NCBI GenBank assembly: GCA_033026295.1
Contig: CM065185.1
Location: 21,322,001-21,386,000, forward strand
DNA length: 64,000 nt
Direction of reading: 5' to 3'
From: Channa striata
Taxonomy: Eukaryota > Chordata > Actinopteri > Anabantiformes > Channidae
The notes beneath the pieces are model-generated. The model made no database searches and was not told the origin of the DNA. It saw only the letters and a list, made by a program, of their open reading frames with translations. Below are positions 25,101 to 37,200 of this stretch, piece after piece (positions within the stretch are counted from its first letter, which is position 1; each line of letters starts with the position of its first letter). Both the position numbers and the translations under genes were made by a program.

Positions 25101-28100
25101 CTAAAACCAGACTGGCACATGACAGGTCTCCAGTAATGTGTTGTGTCTGTGAACATTGGAGCCAACTGATTGGCACAGTCATGGTGAGAGGTGTGGGGGG
25201 CAGAGGAGGGAGGGGGGTATGAAGCTGTGTGAGTGGACCAGGTGTTATTTAATAAATACAATTTCAGTCAACAAAATTATGTTCTCTCATAGACAGCCCA
25301 TACGCCCTAATCGTCCGGAGGTACCTGTCGCTGCTGGACGCCGCTGTGGAGCTGGAGTATCGCGACTACAATGGACCACGACTGCAGGATGCCCACAAGG
25401 TTCTGATGTTCGACCACGCCCTGACAGCTGACGAGGTCAACCGCAAGTACAGGTAACATGCAACTGTCTTCACACATGTATGCATGCACAGTCGCACTTA
25501 TTCACACACAGTCTTCGTTTAGTGGCCTCCATCTTTCATGTCCTGAAGGATTATTTACTCTGCTGGTTCTGATCGGTTCTTGCTGGTCTTCTAGTCCCTG
25601 ACTTTCTGGTTTCTCCCAACTCTGAGTGATCCTGCTGGTTAATATGACTAGACACTGCTGGCCAGTTCTGACTGGTTCTGATCAGTTTTTGTTCTGTCAG
25701 TTATAAAGGGCTGGTGGCTGAAGCCTTACGGCAGCTGGTTGGAGTACAGAACTACAAGCAAGACGAAGTTCTTGCCCCGGGATACTACACAGGTATTACA
25801 TCGTTACTGCTGTATACTGAGAACTTCACACAGTAATTCAATTTATTGACGTAATCTGATTCTGTCACCTATAGACTTTGTGTTGTGGATGGACAGTTCT
25901 GGTCGAGTTCTGCCAGTCAGGACCAGTGCTAGTTTGGGTTTGAACACCGTTTCTCCGTCCTGCGTTGCTGTGGCATCCAAGGTGGCTGACGGCGGCGTTT
26001 CCGTAGTGACAGCAGAGTTTCAGAAGTTCTCTCCATTCACAGTGATGGAAGAGGGCGGCGAGCAGCCATGCCAGATGGGTGAGACAATGGAGCCCAGGGC
26101 TTTCCTGCCTCACCACATCCGGAACTCCACGGGGACCGTGGTGCCCTCAGGGCCCCCTCGGTCTGGGACTAATGGTGCCACTTTGGACTATAGCCCGTAC
26201 TACGTCCCTGCAGCTGAGTACTACTCCACTCTCGCAAAGGAGCACTCTCTGGAAAGCCAGGACAGCTCCACGCTCAGCAGTCCTCCTTCTGATGCTCTGG
26301 TCCCACCTGGGACCCAGGGACCTGCAGGAGCCACGGGCCCTGACTCACTCTTCCAGTTTTCAATTGGGAAGATTCTGGAAGATGAGGGGGGCACAGGGGC
26401 CACAGGGAGCCAGGGGACAGACTGTGAGCTCCCGGGTTTCTATGAGGGTGTGACGTACTCTGAGGCAAGTGGGGCTGATAGAGGGCCCCCATCACCTGCA
26501 CAGCTGCAACACCCTGATCGACAGGACCCCGACAATTCTCCAACAGACCAGAGACAGATCAGGAGGTCAGTCTACCTTGGAGTCCCCATAAACCAAATCC
26601 AACAGAATGGAAACTGTGTAACAGTTCTAATTGACATCAGGCGTCACTCTATGTTAAAGTGTTTCTGATCTCTGCAGGATCATAATGTCTGTCAATGATA
26701 AGTGGCATTACTGCCATAACTCGGAGGTTCTGGTTGGGTCCCGGGCCATGAGAGACCGACACCTAAGGCTGCTGGGATACATCATCCTTCAGGTCAGTCT
26801 GTCCACAGTTCAGGAACTGCACATTTATGTTTGAGACTCCAGACCATGTTCTCGCGCCCTTGTCTTTTTAGATTCAAATTAATCCTCCAAACATACTTTT
26901 AACTGTTGTATTGACATTGCGTGTTCTGTAGATGTTAATCCAAAGAAAAAAATTAATTTAAGGCATCTAGCATCCTACTTTACATGTTTCAAGACGTTAT
27001 TCTTCTAGAGCTTTGAAAGGAATTTTACTTTTAAATAACAATTATTTCTTCCAGTGACACCAATCCGGATAACATCATTGTTGTGGCCCTTTGGGTTTCA
27101 CAGTGATGCTCTTGTTTAGTGTGTCATAAGTCTTTCTCACCCCTTTCCTTCACGACAGCATGTTTTCCTCCCTCACTACAAGCTCAGACTCTCTCATTCA
27201 GACTGCAGCAGGCTTGGTTCTGTCAAACATTTGACATAAACAAGATTTATCAGCAACAAAAGCCCCTTTCACATATTCACTGGAATCCTGTAATTCTCTG
27301 GACCCACCAGAGACTGTTCACATGAGAACACAAATGTCTGAGTGAGACGCTCCCAACATTTTCCAGTCTGTCTCCCCTTATTTTAATATCACGTTCACTT
27401 TATTGTTAATCAGTATACATCTGCTGTACGCAAAAGAAAATTTTGGAGCAAGGACTCAACACAGAATAAAGTCAAGTATTTTAAAAAAATCCAAATATAT
27501 AAAGCAGCAAAGGGACTATAAATATTAAAAGAATGCAATTGTAATGTGACCAGTTATCAGTAGTGCTGAAATATATTGCTCTTATATATTAACATGACAC
27601 ATGATATCCATATATAAAAAGTAACAAGGTAATGAGTATGAGCAACATATTTTCATTGGGAGTTCAGCAATCTAATGACCTGGGGAAAAAAGCTATTACA
27701 AAAACTGGTGGTCCTGCACCAAATGATGCAGAATCTCCTATCAGAGCCCTGCAGGGAGAACGGTTCAGGGTGGGGGTGTGGTAAGTCTGATTATGTTCCA
27801 GGCTCGGGACACGCAGAACGTAGGTGCGGTTTCCCTTCCCTCCAAATGAAGGGAAGAGATGTCTTAATCATTTTCTCTGCTGTCCTCAACACTCTCCACA
27901 CTTTTCCAGCCGTGTTGGAGCGTGGCTGGACTTCTTCTTCCTGAAGCCGGCAGTGATCTCTTTGGTTTTGTCCACGTCCATGATCAGGTTGTTGTCTTTG
28001 CACCAGCTCACCGGCTGCCCCACCTCCTCTTCTGGATGAGGGCCACTACTGTTGTGTCAAACGCAGACTTCACTATGTGGTTTGATGCAGTCAAGTGTCA

Positions 28101-29236
28101 TGAGGGTGAACAGCAGAGGGCTCAGGACACAGCCCTGAGGGGAGCCTGTGCTGAGAGTGATGACAATGGATGCGTCCTGTTGGATCTGCACTCACTGAGG
28201 CCATTCAGTGAGCAAGTCTATCACGCAGTTGCACAGCGGGTGCTGAATCCCAGGGGTCCCAGTCTTTCCACCAGAGGCTGTGGAATGTTGGTATTAAATG
28301 CTGAACTGCAGTCCAGCAACAGCATCCATGTGTGAGTGTTGACCAGTGTGTATGGCGCAGATGAAGAGTGGAAGAGATGGCGTCTTCAGAGGAGCAGTTG
28401 GAAGGGGTTGAATGTAGGAGGGAGTCTGGAGCTAATATGCTCCTTGGCCAGCCTTTCAAAGCACTTCATCATAATGAGCGTGAGTGCGATGATCCGGGAT
28501 ACATCCTTACGTGATGTGATTTGAGGTTTCTTTGGCACTGGGATGATGGTAGGAGTCTTGAAACATGATCAGACTTTGGCTTGTTCCAGTGACGTGTTAA
28601 ATCTGATCTGCACGTTACCTACAGAGCTAAGGCATCGACGCCCAAGGCCTTCCTTGTATTGACGTAATTGTAATCTGAATTAGTAAAGTTGGAATCCAAA
28701 TTAATAAAAATCAAACAATACCCAAACCTAATACCAGGTAAGCTTCAGCTTGGCCAATCGTTCATCATGGACATGGACAATTTCTATCTTTCTATTTCTA
28801 TTCTACTTAAAATATTATTTGTTTTTCTTCTATCTCTTGGAACTATTTAAAGCTACATGACCTAAAGTACTTTTTGACCCCTTGCTGTCATAGCTCTAGG
28901 GTTCTGGCTAACGAGCTAGTGAGGAGTCAGCTGGTTTAATTAAACAGCACGATAGTGGTCTGACCAACAATATTACCTTCCAGCAAAACCATTTCTCCTC
29001 TCTAGTTTCTGCACCAGTTGACCAAACTACACATAGTCTAAAACAAAATGCATCCTGATTAACACTTCCCCCAGTTTCCAGTCTGAGCTATCGCTTTCTG
29101 ACCTTCTTTTTAAGTCATGTGACCTCTGATGTTTCTTGTCCCCTATCAGCTGCCGTACCACGAGCTGGAGAAGCTGAACGGCATTGAGGAGGTGAAGCAG
29201 TATCTGCACAAGAAGCTGCTGGACATCCCACTTTGA
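19140..29236 (+). CDS. fastk: Fas-activated serine/threonine kinase family protein (FAST domains, RAP domain)
   Basis: FASTK-family proteins act mainly in mitochondrial RNA handling. Exons: 19140-19881, 21912-22245, 22904-23091, 23287-23435, 23516-23732, 25293-25452, 25701-25792, 25875-26565, 26678-26792, 29150-29236; phases agree throughout, giving 924 aa. FAST_1 spans about residues 422-543 (with LRETCLLDTIAEFLVKK and LATVNILMSLFQLGHFPG), FAST_2 about 544-700 (YALIVRRYLSLLDAAVELE; SSGRVLPVRT), RAP about 859-921 (KWHYCH...LGYIILQLPYHELE). The residue pattern matches human FASTK best, and tmub1 lies downstream as in mammals. Human FASTK is about 550 aa; the excess is a Gly/His/Pro-rich N-terminus and a long insert in exon 8 of the coding list. 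ATG 19140 follows an acceptor at 19,098; in-frame ATG 19200 is an alternative start. Upstream untranslated exon(s) probably begin near 17,200. Confidence 0.92.
20337..20783 (-). mobile_element. L2-like 3' tail, left arm of an inverted pair
   Basis: Reverse complement of the segment at 20,997-21,520, including TGCTATAGGCTCAGACTGCT and the polypyrimidine blocks of the L2-like tail seen at 13,840. In fastk intron 1 of the coding region. Confidence 0.75.
20800..21530 (+). mobile_element. L2-like C-terminus and 3' tail, right arm
   Basis: The plus strand begins with a degenerate end of the reverse transcriptase ORF (…PKVEWEAEPLAIKLL-like) and runs into the tail. Faces the copy at 20,337-20,783. 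Confidence 0.75.
21530..21740 (-). mobile_element. LINE C-terminal fragment
   Basis: Minus frame MLEMELPGKRARGRPRRRYM followed by EDMRLAGVREEDDQDRVKWK, the conserved end of a fish non-LTR element polyprotein. Same family as the split copy at 10,130-11,550. Confidence 0.75.
22300..22500. repeat. MITE-like 'stepwise-TACTT' repeat
   Basis: AT-rich block with repeated GTACTTTA/AAGTATTTGTACTT words, typical of a short non-autonomous element common in fish. A diverged trace occurs near 8,530-8,570. Assignment is from general resemblance only. Confidence 0.35.
22620..22830 (+). repeat. interspersed repeat, unassigned class, copy 3
   Basis: Shares TGTTCCACCATCGTGG and CAGAGCTCTGAACCTGATG with the reverse-oriented copy at 6,690-7,075. 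Confidence 0.4.
23780..25230 (-). mobile_element. non-LTR retrotransposon relic with nested SINE-like repeat
   Basis: The minus strand carries reverse transcriptase blocks TISTGSPQGCVLS and FAHTTLIGLISDGDESAYRS (the FADDTTLIGLI motif with one substitution) and SLFLGITITQDLKW. Its 3' end (tail word GCCTGGCAATAAACAGATTT in sense) equals that at 47,200-47,260. A SINE-like repeat sits at 23,900-24,020. Frameshifts and stops throughout; in fastk intron 5 of the coding region. Confidence 0.8.
23900..24020 (+). repeat. SINE-like repeat nested in LINE relic
   Basis: Contains GTCCTTGGGCAAGACACTGA and GAGCACCCTGTCTGGCAGCC, nearly the same as 51,960-52,140. Confidence 0.6.
27390..28640 (-). mobile_element. 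non-LTR retrotransposon relic
   Basis: Minus frames keep ITLSTGSPQGCVLSPLLFTL, a reverse transcriptase block, with the 3' end toward 27,390. It is related to but distinct from the copy at 23,780-25,230. In the last fastk intron. Confidence 0.75.
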
Positions 29237-29242
29237 CGCTCT

Positions 29243-29253
29243 TTGTGTGTGTG

Positions 29254-29288
<35 letters not shown>

Positions 29289-29290
29289 GG
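29243..29290. repeat. GT/GA microsatellite in fastk 3' UTR
   Basis: A run of GT dinucleotides followed by GA dinucleotides starts seven bases after the fastk stop codon. Confidence 0.9.
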
Positions 29291-30920
29291 GGGAGGGAGA
29301 TCTGTATTTTGAATCCTAGTCGGGTCAGAGGTCAGTGGTTTGTTAGCGGAACACTTGGGAGGATTCACCTGCACAATGTCACATTTGCTCAGATGACAGC
29401 TGCAGCCTATAATGGTTTTAGTCATTGTTCAAATTCTGATGAAATCAGTTAATCTGTAAAGCATTCATTTGTGCTCTGCTGACAGATTCTTTAAAGGCTC
29501 TAAAAAGTTCCTGTTTCCTGTCATAAAACCAAGTGATCAGTTAATCAGCTAACGAACGATGAAACTAGTCATCAGCTCCAGCTGTGCACTGAGCAGATGA
29601 TCAGATGATTAACGTGCAGCCACTTACAGCCTCCTGTAAGGCAGTAACACATTTTAAAGGACCATCCTGCTACTTTGAGAGCATGTTTCATATTGATCAT
29701 TAATTGGTCAGTTAACATTCATTTCCCTATTTGTTTTTTTATAAAAAATAATTTTAAACCATGAAAAGTCGTAGAAATTAAGTATTTTCTATATGTTCTT
29801 CTAATATAATAAGTTTTTTGGACACTGTGTGTTGCTGAATTTCTTTGTAATTAAATGTTTTGTTCTAAAACAGCCAAAGAAATTTGAAAAATTAAAAAAC
29901 TAGAATGTAACTCACCTTTTCTCATTACAAGCTCCAAGCTCCTCTCCACATAAATGAACACAAGTCTTTATTTAAACTTAAGATTGAACTCAAAAAAAAT
30001 GAGAGGTACATTTCACAATAATGTCTCCAGTGTCCTTGAACGCATCAGATGTGAGTTGTTTAGAGGAACCAAAGCAGCAGACTGGTCCTTGAATGTTTAC
30101 TGACGCCATGATCTGAATCGTTGCTGTGTTATTGAAAAACTGATTTATGTTTTGGGATTGGGGGGGGGGGTCAAGTTGCTTTTTATAATTGGTAAACATG
30201 GTAACACTGATGCATGTTACAAGGAGTCTCTTTTATAAAATCAGACGATGGAGCATTGGGAAAAGCAAGGGCTGATGGGCAATATAATGCACATGCTAGG
30301 GGTGGGCGTTCCCATGGTAATGTGGTGTGTGCGCAAAGGCTGGTGGATTAGTTAGGCTGCGGGTGATTAATGTCGGGGTAAAAGTCAGATTATTTATTTG
30401 TGTATTAGGTGACGGATGGACTGAAGTTTGTTTATATTCTATAAAATCTATCAATTCAAATCTCTATAAAAACTGAAACTGAACGAGAGTGTCATTTCTG
30501 TTTGCTTTGATTTGTCATAGTTAAAATCAGTGTTTGACATACAGGTGAGTGAAGACCCACAAACCTGGAGTCCTACTCAGATGGTCTCAGTTCAAGTGTA
30601 GTCCAAACCACAGGCTCAAATGTCACGGTCCTTCAAGGGGCTTGAACTCCCTACAAAGTCCTATGTATTACATGTATGATGTATCCAAGGGCTTTAGGAC
30701 CTGAGGTTCACCTCCAAATCATTAAGTTGCCACTTAAATGAAAATCCTCATAAAAAGGTAAAATTTGGTAAAAGGAGAAAATATTTGGTTTACCAAAGGC
30801 TCTTTAATGAAAGTGTTCTAATGTCTAAAAGGACAAATGTAAGATTACTAGGTTGAGGTATTGGGTCACAATGATGTGGTGTGTTTGGTGTTAAATGACA
30901 AAAATCGGACAAGTGAGAAA
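29291..30920. other. fastk 3' UTR and intergenic sequence
   Basis: No further gene or clear repeat recognised. fastk and ubtf converge here; the fastk polyadenylation site was not pinned down. Confidence 0.4.
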
Positions 30921-30927
30921 AAGTGCA

Positions 30928-30938
30928 TTTATTTATTA
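30928..30938 (-). terminator. candidate polyadenylation signal of ubtf
   Basis: Minus strand reads AATAAATAAA about 320 nt past the ubtf stop codon. Use is inferred. Confidence 0.45.
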
Positions 30939-31256
30939 ATAATTTTCTCAGGCAGACAGCTGGTTGGAGGCTGAACTCAGCAGGATCTAATGACAACCAA
31001 TACGCCCTGCCCTACCATCTCTCACTCAAGAAAACAAAAGACACCTCACCCTGTCAACACCCATCTAAAACATCCATCTGATTAAAACCAACAGTCGCTC
31101 GATTAAAAAAAGAAACGCTCTGTTACACCCCGCCCCCTTTCAGAGGGGGATGGGGCAGTGACTTGCTGCACTACTTCTCATTGGTCTCCTGGGAATGACA
31201 GGCACGTGAGGAGGCGTGTCCCGCACAGCCTGTCCTCTAACGAGGAGACGGCGGAG

Positions 31257-34200
31257 CTAGTCCGAATCTGAGTCGGTGGATTCTTCTGAGGAGGTCTGAT
31301 CTTCGTCATCCTCATCATCATCTTCATCATTCTGAGGGAAGAGTCAATTTATTATTTATTTATTTATTACACATTTTAAAGTTGTTTTTCCATTTTCAGT
31401 GTCTCAGTAGTTAACCTTTTTACTAGAAAATTATGACTACAATGATTCTGAGCATTTTATTTGCATGTTAAGATAACTTAAGCCGGATTTTTCTGATAAT
31501 TGATTAAGTTCTGATGGATTCTATTAGCAGCCTCCAAACTGAACCTGCCCCCCCCATCTCTATCAAAGTAATACATCTAGTTTTTCCCTAAAAAAAAAAA
31601 AAAACTAAACCGTAAAAATCAGTTCATATCCCTGTGAAAATAGAGTTTTTGTTAATCCAATCACAGTCTGTCCCACTCCAAACAGGAGGAACAACAAAAA
31701 GCATATTTTGGTTTTCACCTCATCATCATCATCGTCACTGTCTGTCGTTCCCGATGTCTCATCGTCTTCATCAGAGTCTGATGACTCGCTCTTCTCCTCC
31801 TCCTCATCCGAGTCGGACATGTCCTGCTGAAAAACGAAGAGACAAACGTGGTTGAGTGTACGTCGCTGAATTGTAAGCTGGTTGAATCGTAACACCCCGA
31901 GCAGACTGTTGGAACGCAGGTGAAGGTGGAGCTGATTTTAACACTTTGCGTCTACGGTTCCCTGTGAACTATAGTCAAGTAACAGGAACAATACACAGAA
32001 ATACTCAAGTGTACAGGAAATACCTAGAGGACCTCTGCTATTTAAGTAACTCAGTGTTGTGTAGTGTCTTACCTTGGCTCGGTAGGCCATGGCCCTCTTT
32101 CCCACAGTGACCCCTGGGGTGGTGGCTCTCGAGTTGACCGCCTTCCCCTTCGCCGTCACCCGGACTTTAGCTGCGGGACTGCTGCGAACTTTAGCGGTGC
32201 TGCGACGTTTCTGAAAATAAAACCGATTAACGTGTTTTCCCAGGGGTGAGCAGCTGCACCTTTTACCTTCTACCTCTGTCAGTCAGAGGTTATTATGGCT
32301 GACCCCGCTAGTGTTACATTAGCATAAAGATAAAGCATAAGACACAATTCTTCATACAAATGTGGATAAAATGGTTGGGACCCTTCCAAAATACCAGTCA
32401 ACAGATAAAGAAGTCTCATTGAGAGCTACAGAAATTGCTTGATTGCCTTGGTTGTGCAATAAAATACAGCTTATATGGGCTTCGCTAAAAACGTAAGTAA
32501 GTCCTTGGGAAAGGAACGGCACAAATAAGTGGACCCTGACTGGTGGTGAGTCACTGTGGTGCAGACTGGCTGACCATAACCACAGCTTCTCAGGAACATT
32601 ACTACTGCCAAGTGAGCTTGAACTGTGTGAAGTCATAGCATTGGCTACAGCGTGGCTAATGTATCATGACAAACATCGTTTCTGTGCTGACTTGAATATA
32701 GATCAAATGCTAAATATGTATATAAAAATGATACTGATCACTAACTATCTAGTCTCCTGCCAGCTGCTGCTAACAATTCAAAGTCAAGTCCTCTGTGTTG
32801 CTGTAGCATCAGAAGACAAGGTCCTTCATTCATTCTCACTGGAAGCACAAGCTGAGAAGGGACAACCGTTTGTTCTTGGCTAATAGAACGTTGGTTTCAT
32901 ATTTAGCTTTAGCCCCCCCCACCCCACCCCACCTTAGAAAACACTTTAGTTTACCAGACAAAACTCACAGAGGAGGAAAACTCTTTATAAGCAGCTCGAT
33001 CCTGAGGAGACAGAGACTGAAAACACGAAGGAGAAAAGGTCGTTAGAATCGTTTTTGTGTCTATAACCACGTGATAAAGCTAACACATTAAAATTACACT
33101 TCATAACAGCGACAGCTTGGATTTGATCGGACGGGTCTGTCACTTTACACTTGACTTGTTACGAAGACATTTTAGTTGAAGTCAAGAATCAGAGCGGATA
33201 AAAACGGCCTGTAAAAAGTTAATGGACAGACTCTTCTTAACACAGTTCTGTGGTGGACACCTAGTTCCCATTGAGCAGAGGTTACCTTGACCCAGGACTC
33301 CAGCTCGGCTTTGTACTCCACCTGCTGCTCCTCCACCAGCTTCTTGTACTTGTCTTTCTGACTCTGGCTGAGTTTGTGCCACCTCTTCCCGATTTCCACC
33401 ATCCGCTCCTTCAGGCTGAAGTGGTTCAGCTCACCGTTGGTCAGCAGCTCCTGGGAGAACATCTGATACCCGCTCCTATTGAAGCAAACCGCAGGGGGAG
33501 AGACTCACTGTACAGCCTACCAGATTTTTCGACACACCCTCACCGCACACCACACAGAACAGATCCAGTTTCTGGTATGGACCAGCCGGTTACAAAAACC
33601 AAAAACTAAATCGCTCTGCAGCCCCACCTGCACCGAACACAATGATACAATTCCAGAGTGCGTTACGACGTGACTGCTGCTGACAACACTGAAGCAGACT
33701 AAAGAAAAGTGATCACGACCAAGTTCTTTGACTGATAACGGCAACTGGCTGCATTACGTCAAAACGCCTTAAACTCTGACTAGAAGGTTCAAATCTATAG
33801 AAATAATGGACTCTGACATTAAGTCAGATGGTCGGACTCACACTGGAGGTTTCTTTGGTTCTCCGTCAAACTTGGGTTTCCTCTGACTCTGAGCGGCTGC
33901 TGGAGCTGCCCTCATGTCCGACAGCTCCCTCTGCAGGATGCCAGCGGCCAATACAACACAGAACAAAGACTGAGGTCAATAAGCCGTGCTGTCAAACAAC
34001 AGCTGCATAAAGATGTTTTTGAAACAAAAGCTGGTGGATTCACTGCAGTTTAAGCCTGGTGTTCCTAATAAACTGGTGACTGCGTGTACATGGACATGTG
34101 GTTAATGTGATGTAGAGGTGGATGCTGTGTGGCCTCAGCAGGTGGTGGTGGGGTGGCTCACTGACCACAGGTTGGTACTGAACCTCGTAACGCTTCTGGT

Positions 34201-37200
34201 CCTCTGCTGCTTTCTTGATCCAAGGAATCTTCTCTTTCTTCTCCATTGATTTCCAGGCCGCTTCCATCGCCACCTGGGCCTTCCTGCGGTCGCTCTGTGA
34301 AGCAGCCGCATGACCGGCACGTTAAACATTTGTTTCACTGCTGATCGGGCCACTTCAAATATATAGACACAATAAAATTTTGCTGTAAATTCTTTTACAC
34401 GCATTTTGTTTCCTGCTGACATCAGACCCTCATGGTTTAGGCTAAGCGACCAAATTTAACAGACTTTTTGTATTATGAAACAAAGACTTTTAGTGTGAAG
34501 CAACTGCAGAAAGTAAGTATTTGAGAGCAGACTGGTCCCATTCCATTTAGCTTGGTATAAATTGCTAGTTTCCTCATGAAAATGTCTCAAATTCAATTTT
34601 AAATTCATTTGACAATTTCATCATCGTGTTGTTGACACTGAGCGATGAAGCTCACTCTGTATTTAGCCAGATAGTCTCCGATCACACTGTGTTGCCACAT
34701 CTCCTCAGCTGTTTTTGGCGTCTCTGGAAGTTTCGCCGTCTTCTTACCATCCCGTCTCTCTTTTGGTGGTCCAGCAGGTACCCATGGCTCTGGCTCCCGA
34801 CCCCGCTCCTGCGACAGAACAAACACACAGGCCCATTTAAGGCTGGTTCATGGGATTTACTTTTCCTCAGGCAGACATGGACGTCCATTTGCTATTGTTT
34901 TTTATCTAAGGACAGTTATCAGACCTTGACCGAAGGAGATTTGGCTCTGTGTGGGCTGGAGGAGACGCTTACTCCCCCTTTGGCTCCCCCTAGTTTTTCC
35001 TCTGTCAGGACTCTGTCTCGTTCCTCCTCTGGAAGACTCTGGACAAAGGTACGTATCCACTTAATTTAACGAGCTGAGAGTCTCCGATATGTTTTACTGT
35101 GTAGCTTCTTGTTTAATTTTTTAAAACTTCATGCAGTTTTACTAGTAACCATTATGTCCAGGGTATATAGACCAATTAAGGATGATGCAGGGATTTATAT
35201 TAGATGATTAAATCCAAATTATTAGTGGCGTGGCAGTAGTAACATTTATAATACCAGAAACCAGCTGACTAGATGCTGACGTACCTCAAGGAACCTCTGG
35301 AGGTCAATATCGTACTGCTTCTTTTTCTGAATAAACACACAGAAACAGGAGGTAAGAGCAGGTCATAGGAAGCACATCCTGGTCTGACTGTGTGTTGACA
35401 CTAACCTGCTCGCAGCGTTTCTGAAACATGTCCTTGTCTTTCTGAGTCATCATTTTCCACTGTTTACTGCAGAGTACCATCCGCTCCGTGCTGGGAACGT
35501 CCTTCATGTTCACCATCAGCTCAGCGCAGTACAAGGAGTACCCGTTCCTAGCAGAAAATACACACAAAAGTCAAAAACCACGCACAAACTTTAGCCTTTC
35601 TACTGACTAGGTTGCCAGAAATATGGTTATCGGGTCACTAGTGTCCTGTTTGACAGTTTCGTGATATCATTGATGATGAGTGTCCTGCTCATCAGTTACA
35701 ACCTGTTCTTCAGCTGCCTGCTATCCTGTTTAAGTTTAATTACTATCACGTTCCATTCATCAGCTTGTTGGAATGTTGGTTTTATTTTTTTGTCTGGTCT
35801 TTCTTTACTAATCTGTTCTTAACTGTGCTCATCATTCTGTATTTAACTCAGTTCCAGCCTTCACTACTGCAGCACTTTGTACTCTGGTATCCAGCAGATG
35901 GTTCAAAATGCTGCACAGTTGACATTTTGACTGTCTAAGCCTCTGACCTCTGAACTCTGACCTCTCTTCACTGGCGTCTGCTTTTAATTTGATTCTTGTG
36001 GTGTTTTTGCTGTGACAGTGTTATGAAGTTAAGAAAGACTTTTCTTCCGAATGTCACATCTGTCACAGACCTAACAACTTTTAAATCACTGGATTTCTTT
36101 GGCTTTAGAAAAAAGGAGCTTGACACTTTATTATGTTTTATTGGTTTTTAACTAAAATGATCCTGTCGGACTGGCATAGACCTGGTCCAGCTTGGTTCAG
36201 TCGTCACCTAAATCACTTTGTTGTCAGCCTAATATAAATTTAGTCCCCGTGTTTGGTGTTGTGTTCATAATTGACGTGTTTGTTGTCAGTGTGTTCATCG
36301 TGTGTCATTGTTACTCTGGACTCACGGTGGTGGTTTTGTCGGCCGCCCGTCAAATTTGTCCTTCAGCTGTCGCTCTGCTTTGGTGAGGACAGACCGAACG
36401 TGATCGTCCGAGTTCACATCTGGATGAGCTTCATGATACACCCGCATACTGTCCTACACAGAGAAACACATTTCAGCCGTCAAATCCTGAACCCACTTCA
36501 TGTTCCTGCAGATCCTGATCTCCAAAAGCCTCACTCATAAGTTAACAATAATGATTACTTTGACAATGAACTTGTGTCCAAACACCTGCTCAAATCTAAA
36601 CCGTTATGGGGACTTCACAATCATGAACAGACTGATTGTGCCACACTAGTCCCTTCAGTCAGTTTTCACCCTGACATGGTTCAGATAGGCCCAAACTAGT
36701 TCAGTCCAGTCTGGTACCTCGTAGTCCTTTTGGAGCTCCAGGGCCTTGCTGATCCACTTGAGTCTCCTCTTATCAGACAGCTGGGACCACTGTCTCCTCA
36801 GGGCCTCCTTCAGCTCCTTCTGACTCACCTGAAACAAACAGACTGGTTGGTCAGTGTCTCGTCTCACCTGGATAGAGCGTGGATTAGCCTGTACTTTTTT
36901 GTCCAAACCCGACTTGAGCCCGAGAGGCTCGTGGCCAAACTGAACCAAGTCTTTTTTCTAGTAAATATACTTAACGAGAAGCAACGTGGCATTATGGGCT
37001 CATTATGTCAGTGTATAGCTAGTAAAAGTACAGCTTTTTCTCCTTAGTTCCTGCCCCAACCCAAATGGTACGAGTGGTACTGGGGACAAATGTGGCGTAG
37101 TAGGTAGCCTTGGAGTTTCCTTGAGCAAGACCCCTGTGAGTGTCGGCCAGCTGCAAAGCAGTGTGTGTGACTGTGAGTGTGAATGGTTAAGAAGAAGCGT

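Noticed and set aside
26079..26453. 124-codon alternative plus frame in the fastk exon
   Set aside because: The other frame continues the FASTK domain with correct splice phases, so this is an overlap artefact.
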